DNA from: DATHZQ01 sp965216945
GTDB lineage: Bacteria > Actinomycetota > Acidimicrobiia > Spongiisociales > UBA5794
Direction: 5' to 3'
DNA: 31,805 nt
Assembly (NCBI GenBank): GCA_965216945.1
Contig: CBDCGU010000002.1
Span: 1-31,805, forward strand
The position numbers were made by a program, and so were the translations under genes. Every line of letters begins with the position of its first letter. Position 1 is the stretch's first letter. Below the pieces are notes generated by a model. That model was not told the origin of the DNA and ran no database searches. It saw nothing but the letters and a program-made list of their open reading frames with translations. Below, one piece after another: positions 7,632-14,771 of this stretch.

Positions 7632-10556
7632 ATGAGACGCGCCGGCGACGTGCTCAAAGGCCTGATCGCCCTCGCCATCACAGTCGGTCTCGTCGCCGGC
7701 ATCCCCTACCTACTGGTCACCCTCGTCGGCTGGCCCCTGCCCACCGAGATCCCCTCATGGGAGACCATCGAACGAACCATCACCACCACCGGCATCGACC
7801 AGACCCTCGTCATCAAGACCCTGGCCATCATCGTCTGGGTCACATGGGCGCAGCTGGTGTGGGCCATCGCCGTCGAAACCGCTGCCGCCATCCGGGGCAA
7901 GGTCGCACGCAGCACCACCACCCTCCCGGGTATCCAGGCGGCCGCCGCCCGTCTCGTCGCCACCGTCAGCCTGATCGTCTCCAGCTTCGGACCAGTCCGC
8001 CCAGCCATCGCCACACCGCTCCCCGTCATCGACGCGCCCACAACCACCGCCGCCGTGCTGGTGATCGACGACCCCACCACGCCCCAGTCGATCGCCTCGG
8101 TCGTCGCCGACGAGGAAGCCGCCAGCGTTGTCGACGGTCCCACCTACCGAGTCGCTTCGATCCGCCAGTCATACTGGTCGATCGCACAAGAAACCACCGG
8201 AGATCCCCACCGCTGGACCGAGATCCGTGACCTCAACGTGGGACGCACCATGGCAGATGGCACCGTCCTCGCCGCCGGACACGAAGACCTCCAACCGGGA
8301 TGGCGGCTCGCTCTCCCCGCCGACGCCGTGCTTCCCATCGAGGCATACGAGGAATCACAGGTCACCGTCGAGAAGGGTGACAACCAGTGGAAGCTCGCCG
8401 AGGAACACCTCGAGGACGTCCTCGACCGTGACGTCACCGACGCCGAGGTCGCCCCCTACTGGCGCGACATGGTCGACGAGAACCGCGACAACATCCGCTC
8501 TGGAGATCCCGACCTGATCTACCCAGGCGAAGTGCTTGACCTCCCGACCCCCGCCGAGTCGCTGACCGACTGGGAAGCACCTGCAGCCGCCGGCAACGAC
8601 GAGGCAGCTGCGTCAGAGGTTGCCGTTCTCGACGACGCCATCGACGCCATGGACCAGATCCTCGGCCCGGCCGACACTTCCCAAGAAGTCACCTCGTCTG
8701 CTGACGGCGCCACGGTGACCGCCGACGAGACCGACGGCGTTGGCCAGGCCGCCGACCGCGAAGCGAGACCCTGGGTCGAAGACGAGGTCGACGCAATTGA
8801 CGAGGACTGGCTGGCATCGGGCCCCGAGGGTGAGCTCATCGTCGAGTCCGATGCCACTGTCCCCGGCGACATCCAGATGTGGGTCACTGAGGAAGTGCCG
8901 TCGGTTGCGGCCAGCGAAGCCACCGACGGAGACCCTTACGGCCTTTCCGCTGGCACGGCGACCGCAGTGGCTACGGCCGCTGGGGGAGCGGCCGCCGCGG
9001 GTTGGTGGTGGCGGCGACGGCGCCGGCTCCAAGCCGTCGAAGTGCCGACCGAGGAACACACTGACCTGCCATCCGACCCGCTCGAAGCCGGCACGGCCGT
9101 TCCGCTTTCAACCGAGCTCGCCGACGATCGAGGACTGTGGGCAGTGGGAGCAGCGCTGGGCGGCCTTCGTGGCACTCCGCCGACACCCGCCGCGGTTGTC
9201 GTGTCCGATCAACTCACGCGGGTGGTCGTCCCTGGCGCCGGAGACCGCACACCCAGGGGTTGGACCCTCTCGGAGCGGCTCACCGACGTGTGGGAAGTTC
9301 CGACGAGCGCCATCTCCGATCGGTACGTCGCCGACGCCGCTGCAGCCGTCCCAGGTCTCGTCCGAGTCGGGCGAAGCAGCGAAGACGAGATGCTGTGGAT
9401 CAATCTCGAGGCGGCTGGCGTCGTGGCCATCGACGGCGCCACCCCCCACATCACACCGCTCCTCGAGCTCATCGCCGCCCGCCTCGTGGCTCGGCCCGAC
9501 GTCAATGTGCTGTGGATTGGCGACGCAGCCCCGGCTGGCTGCCACGCGATCGACACCGCCGCTGCGATCGACTACCTCACCCAGACCCCCAAACCTGACA
9601 CCACAGCCCTCGTCGCCCGTCGGCACGGTGCCGTCCAGCCGCTGACCGTTGCGTTGGCGGCCTCGGTACCCGCCATGCAGCGACCGGCGTTGACGGCAGC
9701 AGTCCAGGCGTTCGGGCCGGATAGGGGAGTGGCGGCCATCACCTCGTGGCCGACCCACGACGCAGCCCCCGAGTTCTCATGGACACTGACCGGCTACGGC
9801 ACCCTCTACATCGAGGCGATGGCGTCGCACGTCACCGTCGACGGTCTTGCCGAGCCGCCGGCAGCCGCTGTCGAGATCGAACCCAGGCCGGCTCCGGACG
9901 TGGAGCTGCAGGTGCTCGGCAGGCCGCGCCTCCTCGTCGACGGCGCCGAGGTGCCGCTGAGGCGCAGCCAGTCGATCCAGCTGCTCGCCTACCTGGTCAC
10001 CAATCCCAAGGGAGCCTCTACCGACAAGCTGCTTGACGTGCTGTGGCCGGACGCCCCCAACCAGCGAGCGAAGAAGCCCACCCTTCAGCAATGCGCCACC
10101 GAGCTCAGACGACTGGTTGGCATCGAGCTTCTGCCTCGTGCTCGTGACGGCTGGTACCGAACCGGCGTCACATCAGACGAACAGCGCTTCGTCGCCCACG
10201 TCACCGACGCCGACGCAGCTGGCACCGACGAGGAACGAGCAGCGCATCTCCGCCAAGCCCTCGACTTGGTACGCGAAGCACCCTTCGACGGCGTCGACTG
10301 GCTGTGGGTCATGACCGACGGTCTAGTGACCAACAGCATGCAGCGTATCCACGACGTCGCCCATCAACTCGCTCAGCTCGAGATCGACCTCGGCCGCTAC
10401 AGCGACGCCGACGACTCAACCGGCCAAGGAATCGCCACCGACCCCCAATGCAGCCGATGCTGGGACCTGCGAATCCAAGCGGCGGCCGCCGCGGGCAACG
10501 AATCGCACCGCCGGCACCTCGAAGAACAGCGCCACCGCATCGCTCAGGCCAGCTGA
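7632..10556 (+). CDS. Membrane-anchored LysM protein with C-terminal BTAD (SARP-like) region
   Basis: A 974-residue protein. Order of parts from ATG 7632: three hydrophobic segments (about residues 10-35, 57-85, 105-125); a LysM-like domain at about 170-233 (YRVASIRQSYWSIAQETTG, ending WRLALP); a second LysM-like domain at about 242-306 (VEKGDNQWKLAEEHL, ending YPGEVLDLP); an acidic linker; a fourth hydrophobic segment at about 435-458 followed by a run of Arg (WWWRRRRRL), which orients the C-terminus to the cytoplasm; a middle alpha/beta region; and from about 756 a winged-helix plus BTAD-type region (VLGRPRLLVDGAEVPLRRSQ, then LLDVLWPD). LysM binds peptidoglycan and BTAD occurs in SARP regulators, so it could link wall state to pilus expression. 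ATG 7632 is preferred to GTG 7617 because GGAGA precedes it. It closes the Tad locus. Confidence 0.78.
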   Translation: MRRAGDVLKGLIALAITVGLVAGIPYLLVTLVGWPLPTEIPSWETIERTITTTGIDQTLVIKTLAIIVWVTWAQLVWAIAVETAAAIRGKVARSTTTLPGIQAAAARLVATVSLIVSSFGPVRPAIATPLPVIDAPTTTAAVLVIDDPTTPQSIASVVADEEAASVVDGPTYRVASIRQSYWSIAQETTGDPHRWTEIRDLNVGRTMADGTVLAAGHEDLQPGWRLALPADAVLPIEAYEESQVTVEKGDNQWKLAEEHLEDVLDRDVTDAEVAPYWRDMVDENRDNIRSGDPDLIYPGEVLDLPTPAESLTDWEAPAAAGNDEAAASEVAVLDDAIDAMDQILGPADTSQEVTSSADGATVTADETDGVGQAADREARPWVEDEVDAIDEDWLASGPEGELIVESDATVPGDIQMWVTEEVPSVAASEATDGDPYGLSAGTATAVATAAGGAAAAGWWWRRRRRLQAVEVPTEEHTDLPSDPLEAGTAVPLSTELADDRGLWAVGAALGGLRGTPPTPAAVVVSDQLTRVVVPGAGDRTPRGWTLSERLTDVWEVPTSAISDRYVADAAAAVPGLVRVGRSSEDEMLWINLEAAGVVAIDGATPHITPLLELIAARLVARPDVNVLWIGDAAPAGCHAIDTAAAIDYLTQTPKPDTTALVARRHGAVQPLTVALAASVPAMQRPALTAAVQAFGPDRGVAAITSWPTHDAAPEFSWTLTGYGTLYIEAMASHVTVDGLAEPPAAAVEIEPRPAPDVELQVLGRPRLLVDGAEVPLRRSQSIQLLAYLVTNPKGASTDKLLDVLWPDAPNQRAKKPTLQQCATELRRLVGIELLPRARDGWYRTGVTSDEQRFVAHVTDADAAGTDEERAAHLRQALDLVREAPFDGVDWLWVMTDGLVTNSMQRIHDVAHQLAQLEIDLGRYSDADDSTGQGIATDPQCSRCWDLRIQAAAAAGNESHRRHLEEQRHRIAQAS

Positions 10557-10575
10557 GAGGCGTACCGCAGGAAGC

Positions 10576-10995
10576 TCAGCCGCCGGACGGCAACGTCTCG
10601 ACGGGAATGCCAAGAGCCGCGGCGAGGCGTTCGTGGTGCCTGGCTGCGATCGGCATCAACCCAGACTCCCACTGGGCGACGGCCATCCGTGAGACGCCCA
10701 GCTGCGTGGCAAGATCGGCCTGCGTGAGTCCGGCGAGGGTCCGATAGTCAGCCAGAGTGGTGGGTGCCTCGACAAGGTCGGACGGCTCACAGCCCAGTAC
10801 CCGGGCCAACTCGGGCAAGCGCTCGGCCCGGGGTGTGTGATTCCCGGCCTCCCACTGCCGTACCGTCCACGCGCTCACACCCAGCTCATCTGCGGCAGCC
10901 AGCTGCGTGAGGCCGGCACGGATCCGCCGCCGCCGGAGCTCGTCGGCATTGAACGAGGAGATTGTCGGGTGCGCCACGCTGCCATTGTTGCGCAC
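10576..10995 (-). CDS. XRE-family regulator with two helix-turn-helix domains
   Basis: A 139-residue protein made of two HTH_3/XRE domains in tandem: the first around LRRRRIRAGLTQLAAADELG to RVLG, the second around YRTLAGLTQADLATQLGVSR to AALG. Each has the classical pattern of Q/A-LA-LGVS and a recognition helix ending QWE-G. There is no other domain, so it should be a DNA-binding repressor, possibly binding tandem sites as a pseudo-dimer. The start is uncertain: GTG 10995 has GGAAG six bases upstream; GTG 11046 and GTG 10977 are in frame. It is divergent from the HTH gene at 11161, and two copies of a dyad operator lie between them, so it probably controls that gene and itself. Confidence 0.82.
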   Translation of the reverse strand: MRNNGSVAHPTISSFNADELRRRRIRAGLTQLAAADELGVSAWTVRQWEAGNHTPRAERLPELARVLGCEPSDLVEAPTTLADYRTLAGLTQADLATQLGVSRMAVAQWESGLMPIAARHHERLAAALGIPVETLPSGG

Positions 10996-11067
10996 CTTCG
11001 TCTTCCGACACCGCTTCTCCGAGAGCGAAGCCACGCCAAACGACACACCACAGACCTCATGTGAATC

Positions 11068-11112
11068 CTTGACAGACGCAAGGCAGGGTGGCTATATCTT
11101 GACAACCGCAAG
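11068..11112 (+). promoter_or_regulatory. Two direct-repeat operators with internal dyads
   Basis: CTTGACAGACGCAAG (11068-11082) and CTTGACAACCGCAAG (11098-11112) are near-identical and start 30 bases apart, about three helix turns. Each contains the inverted repeat CTTG-N7-CAAG. The first covers the -35 of the promoter for the gene at 11161 and the second lies just past its -10, a good layout for repression. The double-HTH XRE protein next door is the obvious candidate binder. Confidence 0.65.
11069..11097 (+). promoter_or_regulatory. Sigma-70-type promoter of the gene at 11161
   Basis: A perfect -35 TTGACA (11069-11074), a 17-base spacer and CTATAT (11092-11097; or TATATC with an 18-base spacer) form the best housekeeping-type promoter seen in the window. 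The start of transcription would fall near 11104, inside the second operator copy. Confidence 0.6.
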
Positions 11113-11160
11113 ACTTCACGGCGGAACCCCGTCAAGCCGGCCTCGACATCTAGGAGCGGC

Positions 11161-11670
11161 ATGATCGACTGGACAGTTGAACTACACAGGGAGACCGGTC
11201 GGTCGGATCCGGATCGCGACTCACTGGACCGGTATCTGGCAGCTCTCGCGGTTCATGATGCGGCGGTGAGCGCCACGCCGCAGGGGAGAGTGTCTCCTCG
11301 GCTGACGATCAACGCAGCCGACGCAGCCACCGCCGTCGGGGAGGCCCTCGAGGCCGAGGAAGCTGCTGCCACGACCGCCGACTTCGGTGGTGTGGTCACC
11401 GCAGTGGTCGTGGCCGATGCCAACACGCCTGACGGCGAGACCAATTGGGTTCGGACGCCGCTACTGAGCCTCTCCGAGATCGGCGAGATGCTCGGGGTCA
11501 GCCGTCAGCGCTCCTCGCAGCTTGCTCGCGACCATCCCCAGTTCCCTCATCAAGCGGCGAGCTACGCCGGCCGCCCCCTCTATGAAGCGGCAGCCATCGA
11601 GGCATTCGCCGATGTGTGGCACCGCAAGACCGGCCGCCCTGCCGGCAAGCCCGCACCCATCTCCGAGTAG
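11161..11670 (+). CDS. Small HTH protein, function unknown
   Basis: A 169-residue protein. The N-terminal part (MIDWTVELHRETGRSDPDRD) and an Ala-rich middle with AADAATAVGEALEAEEAAA resemble in outline a HicB-like or antitoxin-like alpha/beta fold, but this is weak. The C-terminal third holds a clear helix-turn-helix (LLSLSEIGEMLGVSRQRSSQ, residues about 101-120) followed by GRPLYEAAAIEAF, the wing pattern of MerR/excisionase-type DNA-binding domains. AGGAG stands five bases before ATG 11161. It has its own promoter and repeated operator, opposite the XRE gene. It may act with that regulator as a small switch; target unknown. Confidence 0.7.
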   Translation: MIDWTVELHRETGRSDPDRDSLDRYLAALAVHDAAVSATPQGRVSPRLTINAADAATAVGEALEAEEAAATTADFGGVVTAVVVADANTPDGETNWVRTPLLSLSEIGEMLGVSRQRSSQLARDHPQFPHQAASYAGRPLYEAAAIEAFADVWHRKTGRPAGKPAPISE

Positions 11671-11704
11671 GCCGCCCAGCTTCCTGGTCGAACACACGTT
11701 CGCC

Positions 11705-11710
11705 TAGTGT
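11705..11710 (+). promoter_or_regulatory. -10-like element for a leaderless gene at 11717
   Basis: TAGTGT (TANNNT pattern) ends six bases before GTG 11717, and no ribosome site is visible. This is the layout of leaderless actinobacterial transcripts, where transcription starts at the first base of the start codon. Confidence 0.45.
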
Positions 11711-11716
11711 TGTGGC

Positions 11717-11971
11717 GTGGCCGATAACCTCAGCTACCGAATCGACGTCCTTCGGCGATCACTCGCAAGCACGACGCGCCCTGATGGGAGCGTCGAACTG
11801 ACCCGTGACGCCGTCGTCGAGTTGCTGGATCTCCTCGAGGCCGCAGGTGGCATCGCCGGCGAGTTCGATCGGCTGCGAGCTCGTCTGCTCGAGGTCGTCA
11901 ATGATCCAACCCACCGCGTGCTGACGATTCCGCTGCGTGATGTGGCTGCGTTGCTGCACTCTGGTGGGTGA
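11717..11971 (+). CDS. Small unknown protein, possibly leaderless
   Basis: An 84-residue, mainly helical protein starting at GTG 11717. It has a charged amphipathic pattern (LTRDAVVELLDLLEAAGGI, then FDRLRARLLEVV) and ends VAALLHSGG. No domain is recognised. Codon use is like its neighbours. The start is supported by the TANNNT element six bases upstream. Its last 74 bases overlap the 3' end of the convergent REC-domain gene, so one of the two ends may be wrong or the pair may affect each other's expression. Confidence 0.5.
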   Translation: MADNLSYRIDVLRRSLASTTRPDGSVELTRDAVVELLDLLEAAGGIAGEFDRLRARLLEVVNDPTHRVLTIPLRDVAALLHSGG

Positions 11972-12332
11972 CCGATGCCAGGATCGAAACGAGATCGTCG
12001 CCGTGAAATGGCTTGGTGATCACAGCCACAGCACCTCTGTGGCGTGCTTCGTCGAGAACCCATTGATCGGCTCGTGAGGTGACAACGACCGTCGGGATGC
12101 CGGCGACTTTGACCTCCTCGAGGAGATCCCAATTCAACGACTTCGTTCCCTGAGGCTCGAGCACCACCACGTCGACCGTTCGGTGGCTGAGGAGCTGTCG
12201 CGCCTCATCGTCGTCGGCTGCCATCAGAGTGCAGGTTGCGGCTCGCCGCAGTATCACGTCGAGAAGCCGCTGGTTGCCGGGGTAGGGCTCCACGACGAGA
12301 ACGGTCAGATCGGTGATGCTGGCTGGGTTCAC
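11898..12332 (-). CDS. Stand-alone REC-like response regulator lacking the phospho-Asp
   Basis: A 144-residue protein with the receiver-domain fold pattern: strand LTVLVVEPYPGNQRLL (acidic pocket reduced to one Glu), strand VDVVVLEPQGT, strand IPTVVVTSRAD with the conserved Thr, and VITKPF with the conserved Lys-Pro. The usual phosphoacceptor Asp is Glu (E59), which often mimics the phosphorylated state, so the protein may be permanently 'on' or serve as a binding module. There is no output domain; the tail after about residue 122 is polar. The start is GTG 12332. No kinase gene is nearby. It is convergent with the small gene at 11717 and follows the broken integrase on the same strand. Confidence 0.75.
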   Translation of the reverse strand: MNPASITDLTVLVVEPYPGNQRLLDVILRRAATCTLMAADDDEARQLLSHRTVDVVVLEPQGTKSLNWDLLEEVKVAGIPTVVVTSRADQWVLDEARHRGAVAVITKPFHGDDLVSILASVTHQSAATQPHHAAESSARGGLDH

Positions 12333-12393
12333 TGAGAGGTCCTATCGCTGAGTACGTCGGCGGTTTCGGAGCGGAGCTTCACCATTCGGTCGT

Positions 12394-13419
12394 TCAGAGC
12401 CATCCGGCTTCGTCAAGCGCGCCGATGAGGTCCTCGGGGGCATGCCGCGTGTAGACGGTCGTGGTACGGGGGTCGGCGTGGCCCATCAGCTGCTGGATCG
12501 TCGGAACGGGAACCCGGCGCAGGGCGAGCTGGAGGCCATAGTGGTGGCGCAGCGCGTGAATGAGAGCGTTGTCGGGCAAGTGTGGTGTGAGCTTGATGAG
12601 CGAGGCGTCGTATCAGGTGGTAGAGCGCGTCCGTGCTGAACGAAGCGCCGTTGGTGCGCACGAGCAGGGGTTGTCGCTGGTCGTCGGTGGCCAGGGCGGG
12701 CAGGTCGGCCGCTCGATGGGTACGTTCAGCGAGGTACCGATCGACCCTATCGAGGACGTGGCGGGGGAGGGGGAATGGACCGTTGCCGTCCCGACTTCGT
12801 CGCCCGTCGCACAAGGAGTAGCGGGTCCTCGCTGCGTGCGATGTCGCGGAGCTGGAGGGCGCACGCCTCTGAGGCGCGCACGCCCGTGGAGGCGAGCAGG
12901 TCGACGATTGCCTGATCCCGAGTTGGCCAGGCGGAGGCGAGAGTGCGAGGTGGGGGAGCGGCCGCTGCTTCGATCATGGAGGCGACGTCGTCGGGTGTGA
13001 AGGCCCTCACCTCGGGCTCGACCACGGCTCGGTAGGTGAGGTGGTCGTCGGCGGTCGGGTCAGTGGTGAGGTGGCCACGGGTGACGAGCCAGCGGCAGAA
13101 GCTGCGGAGCGTGGAGAGATGACGTTGGATTGTGGAGGGGGCGGCGGCCTTGTTGGAGGTGCCCGAGGGCTTGGAGCAGGTTCTCGCTCGTGAGGTCCGC
13201 AGTCGTCACCCCTGCGAGGTCGTCGGCCCAGTCCGATTGCTCGTCAGGTTCTGGCCGGCCGAGTGAAGCCCTGAGCGAGGTGGCCCAGTTCCTGAGGTCG
13301 CTGCGGCGGGCCCGTTCGACGTTGGATACGTTGCCGCTCCTACTCGTGTTCCGTGTTCCACCCACACGGAGCCCAGCGAGCCAGTCCTCAGCGAGCTCGG
13401 TAAGACGAACTGGCTGCAT
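12394..13419 (-). pseudogene. Tyrosine recombinase/integrase broken by three +1 frameshifts
   Basis: Reading down from ATG 13419, an N-terminal SAM-like core-binding domain (RLTELAEDWLAGL) shifts frame near 13155-13168 into QRHLSTLRSFCRWL and the first part of the catalytic domain (STGVRASEACALQLRDI, with catalytic Arg; then RRATKSGRQRSIP with Lys). A second shift in the G-run 12769-12773 leads to LPRHVLDRVDRYLAER, and a third near 12576-12580 leads to ALIHALRHHYG, LMGHADPRTTTVYTRH (His-x-x-Arg, Gly-His and nucleophile Tyr) and stop. All catalytic residues are still present once single extra bases are removed, giving about 340 residues, a normal XerC/phage-type length. Either the gene is decayed or the sequence has insertion errors. 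It is divergent from the glycosyltransferase operon and may be the relic of a mobile element; I saw no att site. Confidence 0.82.
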
Positions 13420-13427
13420 TCGTCGAG

Positions 13428-13461
13428 GCTAACACGGATAATTGCGCTTATCCGCATTAGC
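13428..13461. promoter_or_regulatory. Palindromic operator, copy 1
   Basis: Core CGGATAA-N6-TTATCCG (13435-13454) is extended outward after two unpaired bases by GCTAA and TTAGC, giving a 34-base near-palindrome. It lies 29 to 62 bases before ATG 13491 and 8 bases before the divergent integrase ATG. GATAAT at 13437-13442 is a -10-like hexamer inside it. The core matches copy 2 at 19084-19107 in 18 of 20 bases. A dimeric repressor is the likely binder; its gene is not identified. Confidence 0.75.
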
Positions 13462-13490
13462 ACCTCGCCTTGCTGGAGCGGAGGTCGACC

Positions 13491-14771
13491 ATGAGGTTGC
13501 GTGTACCGGGGGCGGTCAAAGCTAGTGTCCAGAGACTGATGGAGAAGAGCGCGTTGCGACTGGCGGCCGACACCAACTGTGCAGCAGTCGTAGTACCGAA
13601 CAACTTCGCCTCCTGGACGACCCACGTTGGGGGCGAGAACAAGGTAGTCCGCGAGCAAATCACCTGTCTTGTGGAGAGGGATTGGCACGTGGTCGTTGTG
13701 ACAGACGCAGAGCATGTCGACTACCGATCGGCGGAGATGATCCGTTGCAGGGATCTTGCTCAGGGGGTGAGGCACGCTGTGCGGATCGCAGGCTGTTCCG
13801 TGATTGTTGCCCACGACGCTGTTCTTTCGTGGCCCAATTGGGAGTGGTGTCGAACCCTATTCGACGAGTCGCGCGCTTGGGACGTAGATCGTTGGATCTG
13901 GTGGTGCCACGAGATCGACAAACGAGACGACTGGGAGGCAACAACGCTTGGCTACGAGGCGTCACGTGATGAGCTCGCAGAACTGCTGCAACGCGTTCCC
14001 AGACGATCCACTCTGGTCTTTCCGACGCAGGCTCGCGCTGATGAAGTCGCTCAACGTGTTCCCATCGACCACATACCCATGCGGATCTGCGGGAGCATGG
14101 CACGAGTATCTCGAGAACTCGGGCTGACCGATGACATCGCTGATTGGTGGGATGCGAGGTCACTAGGGGCTGCGGACGTTGTTGGATTCCTCCCGGCTCG
14201 GTTTGCTCATGATGTGCGAATCGCCGACAGCCTCGCAGTCATTGCCGAGTTGCGGGCTAGAGGTCTCGATGCCCGCCTTCTCACCACACTTGACTCTGTT
14301 CCAAACAACGCACTCCAACAGGGCGCCTATTCGGCCGCGCTTGAGGGGGTGACAGCGCTAGATCTAGGCGAGGCAGTGCTGTTCACTTCAAGCGACCTTG
14401 GCAGGCACGGAGCGGGACTGACCGAGAGTCAGATGCGACAGCTGTACGCCCTTGCAGACTATGTTCTATTCCTTTCGACCCGCGAAGGATTTGGTATGCC
14501 GCTCTTTGAGGCGGCGATAAGGGGCCTTCCCGTGGTTGCGTACGACCTGCCCTATGTGCGCGAGGTCTATGGCGCGTCCCCGACTTTGGTCAACGAGAAC
14601 TCAGCTGTTGCTCATATCGCAGATTGCGTGGAGGAATGGATTGTCGGAACATCGCTACAGCGAGCCAAAGTGCGAGCCCGTCGCCGGCTAAGCGACGGTG
14701 GCGAGATCTGCCGGACTCTTGGGGATCTGGCCTTTGGAGCGATCGAGGATGGGAGATCCGCTGGTGGTTGA
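13491..14771 (+). CDS. GT-B (GT4-type) glycosyltransferase
   Basis: A 426-residue protein with the two-domain GT-B plan. The N-terminal domain begins with an AAVVVPNNFASW strand, a GGENKVVREQI segment like the GG-R helix of GT4 enzymes, and HVVVVTDAEH. The C-terminal domain has VGFLPARFAHDVRIADSL and the donor-binding E-x7-E motif (REGFGMPLFE, residues 332-340) followed by RGLPVVAYDLPYVREVYG. It should move a sugar from a nucleotide donor to an unknown acceptor in the cytoplasm. ATG 13491 is chosen because GGAGCGGAGG precedes it by six bases. It is first in an operon under operator copy 1 and overlaps the methyltransferase. Linkage to a binding-protein transporter suggests that the acceptor or product relates to the transported compound. 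Codon use is less GC-biased than in the Tad genes. Confidence 0.8.
   Translation: MRLRVPGAVKASVQRLMEKSALRLAADTNCAAVVVPNNFASWTTHVGGENKVVREQITCLVERDWHVVVVTDAEHVDYRSAEMIRCRDLAQGVRHAVRIAGCSVIVAHDAVLSWPNWEWCRTLFDESRAWDVDRWIWWCHEIDKRDDWEATTLGYEASRDELAELLQRVPRRSTLVFPTQARADEVAQRVPIDHIPMRICGSMARVSRELGLTDDIADWWDARSLGAADVVGFLPARFAHDVRIADSLAVIAELRARGLDARLLTTLDSVPNNALQQGAYSAALEGVTALDLGEAVLFTSSDLGRHGAGLTESQMRQLYALADYVLFLSTREGFGMPLFEAAIRGLPVVAYDLPYVREVYGASPTLVNENSAVAHIADCVEEWIVGTSLQRAKVRARRRLSDGGEICRTLGDLAFGAIEDGRSAGG

Noticed and set aside
10552..10580. Stem GCTGAG-N17-CTCAGC as a terminator between the LysM-BTAD and XRE genes
   Set aside because: Short stem, very long loop, no U-run; too weak to call.
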